DNA of 64,000 nucleotides from Chondrinema litorale (lineage in GTDB: Bacteria; Bacteroidota; Bacteroidia; Cytophagales; Flammeovirgaceae), in contig NZ_CP111043.1 in the NCBI RefSeq assembly GCF_026250525.1, positions 1,973,421-2,037,420 on the forward strand, read 5' to 3'. The translations under genes were made by a program, and so were the position numbers. Under the pieces are notes generated by a model. The model ran no database searches, was not told the origin of the DNA, and saw only the letters and a program-made list of their open reading frames with translations. The first letter of the stretch is position 1; each line of letters begins with the position of its first letter. This document shows, one piece after another, positions 60,973 through 64,000 of the stretch.

Positions 60973-61713
60973 TTATTTTCTTGCTCCGTAGAAGAATGTT
61001 AAGAAAGCAGAAGTGTAAATACTTCTGTTTTCACTTGGAGACATTATTTCGATTTCTTTAGTAAATGCATCTATCATAAATCCAGCTTCAAAACCGGTTA
61101 CATTATTTTTAAATGTACCAAACTCAAAACTTAAAGAGGTTTTAAAACTCCCTCCCAATTGAATTTTAGATTTAGCCAGACTTTCTGTTATTCTTCCTGT
61201 GCCTAGAATTCTTGAAATATCATGCACAGCCGGATCGTACTGCTCTGTTCTTATTAAGTCACGATCGTAGTTGTAATCGATAAGGTAGGGGGCAACTAAG
61301 CCAATACCTGGACCAATAGCTGTAATCCAGTTTACTTGTACACCTTGCTCTTTAGCTTTTTGGAAAAGCACAATTTCTCTACCGTATTGAGGCCTGAGCA
61401 TAAACAGGTAATTTCTCTTACCAGCCACATAGCTACTTCCTGTATTTATATTTTGATACCTCGTTTCTTTGGGATGCTTTACATTCACAATTTCTAAAGA
61501 AAAACTGTGAAACATAAACTTGTTAATTACTCTGGCATGTTTAAATGTAACACCTCCTAATAAACCACCATTTGTGTTAAAATTTAGCCCATAAGTAAAC
61601 TCTCTTCTGTAAAGGAGATCATCATCTGCCTCATTATAAAACTGACCAAATACCGAAGACGAAACGAAGATGAATGCTAAAAAAAAGAAGCTGGATAAGA
61701 ATCTATTTGCCAC
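60973..61713 (-). CDS. Secreted outer-membrane beta-barrel-like protein
   Basis: 246 residues with a signal peptide (1 to about 23, cleavage near VFGQ). The mature part has repeated aromatic beta-strands (TYGLNFNTNGGLLGGVTFKHAR, LFMLRPQYGREIVLF, SFKTSLSFEFGTF, GFEAGFMIDAF) ending in TSAFLTFFYGARK, as expected for an outer-membrane barrel. The family name is not known to me. It ends 4 bases from the convergent synthase gene. Confidence 0.72.
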   Translation of the reverse strand: MANRFLSSFFFLAFIFVSSSVFGQFYNEADDDLLYRREFTYGLNFNTNGGLLGGVTFKHARVINKFMFHSFSLEIVNVKHPKETRYQNINTGSSYVAGKRNYLFMLRPQYGREIVLFQKAKEQGVQVNWITAIGPGIGLVAPYLIDYNYDRDLIRTEQYDPAVHDISRILGTGRITESLAKSKIQLGGSFKTSLSFEFGTFKNNVTGFEAGFMIDAFTKEIEIMSPSENRSIYTSAFLTFFYGARK

Positions 61714-61778
61714 TTTAAGGTATATATTTATGCTTTAAATAAATTTATTAAACACTAAGATAAGAAAATTACAACGTT

Positions 61779-62186
61779 ATGGCACATTATAAAGCTACAT
61801 ACTTAGGGGATTTAAGAACCAACGTTACTCATATAAAATCTGGTACTCAAATTATCACCGATGCTCCAACTGATAACCATGGTAAAGGTGAAGCATTTTC
61901 CCCAACGGATCTAGCAAGTGCTTCCCTTGGTAGTTGTATGGCTACCATTATGGGTATATTTGCTAATAAACATGAAATTACTCTGCCAAAGTTTCACTAC
62001 GAAACCGAAAAAGTTATGGCATCGAATCCCAGAAGAATCGACAGCATAAAAATACATTTTACTTTTGAAGAAAATACATTATCTGACGAAGAAAAAATTA
62101 AACTTGAAAGGGCCGCTAAAACGTGTCCAGTGGCTTTAAGCCTTCATCCCGATATAAAACAAGAAGTTAGCTTTGATTTTAATTGA
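61779..62186 (+). CDS. OsmC family peroxiredoxin-like protein
   Basis: 135 residues of the OsmC/Ohr fold with the two reactive Cys: C53 in LGSCMATIMG and C116 in TCPVALSLHPD. SPTDLASASLGSC is the common signature. Members reduce organic or other hydroperoxides using a Cys pair. Short single-gene unit with its own terminator. Whether it is of the OsmC or YhfA subgroup is not decided here. Confidence 0.92.
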   Translation: MAHYKATYLGDLRTNVTHIKSGTQIITDAPTDNHGKGEAFSPTDLASASLGSCMATIMGIFANKHEITLPKFHYETEKVMASNPRRIDSIKIHFTFEENTLSDEEKIKLERAAKTCPVALSLHPDIKQEVSFDFN

Positions 62187-62230
62187 TCTAAATGACTAAA
62201 TTAAACTAATTGTTAATTCTTTATAATAAG

Positions 62231-62263
62231 AAAAGACCTTCACTAAAGTAAAGGTCTTTTTTT
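62231..62263. terminator. Bidirectional terminator between osmC and an oxidoreductase gene
   Basis: AAAAGACCTT (62231-62240) and AAGGTCTTTT (62251-62260) form a 10-bp stem with a 10-base loop. T-tracts flank it in both directions: seven T on the plus strand, four T and a broken T-tract on the minus strand. It lies between two converging genes. Confidence 0.82.
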
Positions 62264-62292
62264 ATGTTTTTGAGTAAGTATTTCTATTTTTC

Positions 62293-63597
62293 TTAGAAGA
62301 ATTTAGTTTCTCCTGGAATTGCAGGGTTATTTCCTGGCCAATCAAATCCCATTTCAAAAGCAGTAGCAATTGCCTCGTTTGAAGGACTCAATACTTCATT
62401 TGAGTTTAAGGCTTCTTCAAATGTTACTTCTTGACCTGTGTAAGCTACCATTCTACCCATTAGCGCTAACATAGTACTGTTAGACATCCACTCACCATCG
62501 TTAATCGGTTTTCCACTTCTGATAGAAGCAAATAATTCGTTATGCTCTGTTTGATACATATCATAATCATCTCCTCTATATCTCCACTTTTCACCACCTG
62601 CATTAATTTCATGCTTTCTCTTAATACAGTCAACCAGACATTGTCCTTTTGTACCGATCATATCTACGGCATAACTTCTAGTGGTATCTTTTTGCTGTCT
62701 ACTAAAATGGAACCCTTTACCTCCATTTTCATATTCATAAACTATAGCAAAGTGATCGTAAACATTACCATATTTTTCGTCAGTTCTTTTTTGTCTACCA
62801 CCTGTTCCAGTTGCTTTTACTGGTAGTTTATCACCAAATGCCCAAGACATCATATCAATACTATGCACAGCTTGTTCCATTATATGGTCACCAGAGAGCC
62901 AATTGTAGTATAACCAGTTTCTTAGTTTATACTGCATTTCATTCCATTCTGGCTGGCGGTCTTTAAACCATAATTCACCAGTATTGTAAGTATTATACAC
63001 AGACATCACATCTCCAATCCCACCATCTAATACACGATTAAAAGTCTCTCTTTTAGGCTCGTGATATCTCCAACAAAAACCTGATACCAATGAAAGGCTT
63101 TTCTTTTTAGCTTCTTCTGCACTTGCCAATATTTTTCTAACACCTGGTGCGTCTACTGCCATTGGCTTTTCGCAGAAAACGTGCTTCCCTTTTTCTATAG
63201 CATATTCCAAATGATCTGGTCTAAATACAGGGGGAGTTGCCAATAAAACTACATCAACATCACTATCAATTAATTTTTTATATGCATCAAAACCTATAAA
63301 CTGATGCTCAGGGTCTACCTGAACTTTATCATTATGAATAGATTTTAGATTTTCGAGTGACGACTGCATTCTGTCAGGGAAAATATCTGCCATTGCAGAT
63401 AAAACTACATTGCTATCTGCACTTAAAGCTTGACTTGCTGCTCCACTACCTCTACCGCCACAACCTACAAGACCAACTTTTAATGTATCAGCATTTGCTG
63501 CAAAAGTTTTTTGAGATAAACCGATGTTAAAAACAAGCGAAGAACCTAATGCTGCTGCTCCGGTTGTCTTAATAAATTTACGTCTTGATTTTTCCAT
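62293..63597 (-). CDS. Gfo/Idh/MocA-type oxidoreductase with Tat signal
   Basis: 434 residues. The N terminus has a twin-arginine motif (SRRKFIK, R5-R6) and a hydrophobic stretch ending TFAAN, so it is expected to be exported folded to the periplasm. The Rossmann fold starts LKVGLVGCGGRGSGA; the signature FCEKPMAVD marks the conserved Lys. The C-terminal domain has LSGDHIMEQAVHSIDMM with the catalytic His. Periplasmic members of this group act on sugars; the substrate is unknown. Confidence 0.9.
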   Translation of the reverse strand: MEKSRRKFIKTTGAAALGSSLVFNIGLSQKTFAANADTLKVGLVGCGGRGSGAASQALSADSNVVLSAMADIFPDRMQSSLENLKSIHNDKVQVDPEHQFIGFDAYKKLIDSDVDVVLLATPPVFRPDHLEYAIEKGKHVFCEKPMAVDAPGVRKILASAEEAKKKSLSLVSGFCWRYHEPKRETFNRVLDGGIGDVMSVYNTYNTGELWFKDRQPEWNEMQYKLRNWLYYNWLSGDHIMEQAVHSIDMMSWAFGDKLPVKATGTGGRQKRTDEKYGNVYDHFAIVYEYENGGKGFHFSRQQKDTTRSYAVDMIGTKGQCLVDCIKRKHEINAGGEKWRYRGDDYDMYQTEHNELFASIRSGKPINDGEWMSNSTMLALMGRMVAYTGQEVTFEEALNSNEVLSPSNEAIATAFEMGFDWPGNNPAIPGETKFF

Positions 63598-63673
63598 AGT
63601 ATATTAGATGAATGATCTCGGAATAGTATTAATTTATTGTAGAAAAATACATATTTATTCCAACTATAAAAAA

Positions 63674-64000
63674 TCAGGCAATAACAGCGGTTGGCTCTAT
63701 AATTTTCTGAGCTTTTTCTTTTACAATTGATTGAATCGGCTTTTGCTGGATTTTAGATTCGAGCCAAGAGATAATATCGAAGTAAATAAATGCTCTTTTC
63801 TCATATCGATTATGGGTTAGAGGTATTAATTGCTCCCTCAATCCTTCAAATTGTTTAATCAGTTCTTCTTCTGAACTAACCCTATTCAATTTCTTCAAAA
63901 AGTTTAAAATATACTTCTGGAAACTGTGTAAGTCATCTTTTTTCAACAAAAACCTATAAGTCGATCTAATGTAATATTCAATTACATCATTATTTCCCAA
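63674..64000 (-). CDS. Hypothetical protein, 5' end beyond window edge
   Basis: 108 residues are visible; the reading frame is open to the last base of the window, so the true start probably lies beyond it. The visible part is helical and basic/aromatic (VIEYYIRSTYRFLLKKDDLHSFQKY and WLESKIQQKP). No family recognised, no membrane segment in the visible part. Confidence 0.5.
   Translation of the reverse strand: MGNNDVIEYYIRSTYRFLLKKDDLHSFQKYILNFLKKLNRVSSEEELIKQFEGLREQLIPLTHNRYEKRAFIYFDIISWLESKIQQKPIQSIVKEKAQKIIEPTAVIA

Noticed and set aside
1..64000. Mobile elements, tRNA, rRNA, CRISPR and phage genes
   Set aside because: None recognised: no transposase, integrase, direct-repeat array or cloverleaf pattern was seen in the spacers.

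Overview
The window looks like chromosomal DNA of a Bacteroidota bacterium, most likely a gliding or formerly gliding member of the Cytophagales or a related order. The evidence is lineage-specific: gldE and gldD directly behind mutY and ssb; a PorZ-type type IX secretion (T9SS) protein with its own C-terminal sorting domain; an N-terminally extended NusB; DUF1573 and DUF4783 proteins; a FecR anti-sigma factor paired with an ECF sigma factor; a few TAnnTTTG-type -7 promoter boxes; and strongly AT-rich DNA. No tRNA, rRNA, CRISPR array, transposase, integrase or phage gene was seen. The window reads as ordinary core chromosome with a few poorly characterised cassettes.

Layout. 1-7.2 kb: end of a coiled-coil gene, two glycosyltransferases (GT4 and GT9) meeting tail to tail, a CNNM/CBS membrane protein, a YcxB-like protein, nadC and a DUF4783 gene. 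7.5-11.6 kb: the operon nusB-ytxH-DUF1573-yajC-ybbR-coaE, with a clear promoter and an internal terminator. 11.6-20.8 kb: porZ, a voltage-gated K+ channel with a zinc-ribbon tail, an inositol-phosphatase relative that has lost its catalytic motifs, an aminotransferase, a Ppx/GppA phosphatase, and an ECF sigma / one-TM protein / beta-barrel operon. 21-28.5 kb: htpG, a hydrolase, and a beta-oxidation operon (marR-fadN-fadA) preceded by a 44-bp perfect palindrome. 29-33.9 kb: two unrecognised genes, one with a receiver-like domain, then an MsbA-like ABC exporter and a small membrane protein. 34-45.4 kb: M16 peptidase, isoleucyl-tRNA synthetase with a rearranged HIGH motif, DUF922 protease-like protein, sbcD, guaD, M28 peptidase, DUF3299-like protein. 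45.5-54.2 kb: TPR-CHAT protein, ferredoxin, FecR/ECF pair without a SusC/D partner, and a cassette of two DUF4178 paralogues with two small genes. 54.2-57.9 kb: mutY-ssb-gldE-gldD. 57.9-64 kb: 6-phosphogluconolactonase, UPF0158 protein, an isopropylmalate/citramalate synthase, an outer-membrane protein, OsmC, a Tat-exported Gfo/Idh/MocA oxidoreductase and the end of a further gene.

How the parts relate. Several units serve the envelope and surface export: GT4 and GT9 (glycan assembly), MsbA-like exporter, YajC, PorZ, GldD/GldE and several beta-barrel proteins. The fad operon is a self-contained fatty-acid degradation unit, probably autoregulated by its MarR protein. Four genes (coaE, the first ECF sigma, the second DUF4178 gene, gldE) appear to start at TTG, because an in-frame stop lies just upstream and no ATG is available.

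Best candidates for something new: the receiver-like two-gene unit at 29.0-31.5 kb with a 13-bp dyad between the genes; the DUF4178 tandem cassette at 51-54 kb; the IMPase-fold protein with all metal-binding motifs changed; and the GXHH IleRS, which is a known but notable variant. All calls come from reading the sequence; no database search was run.
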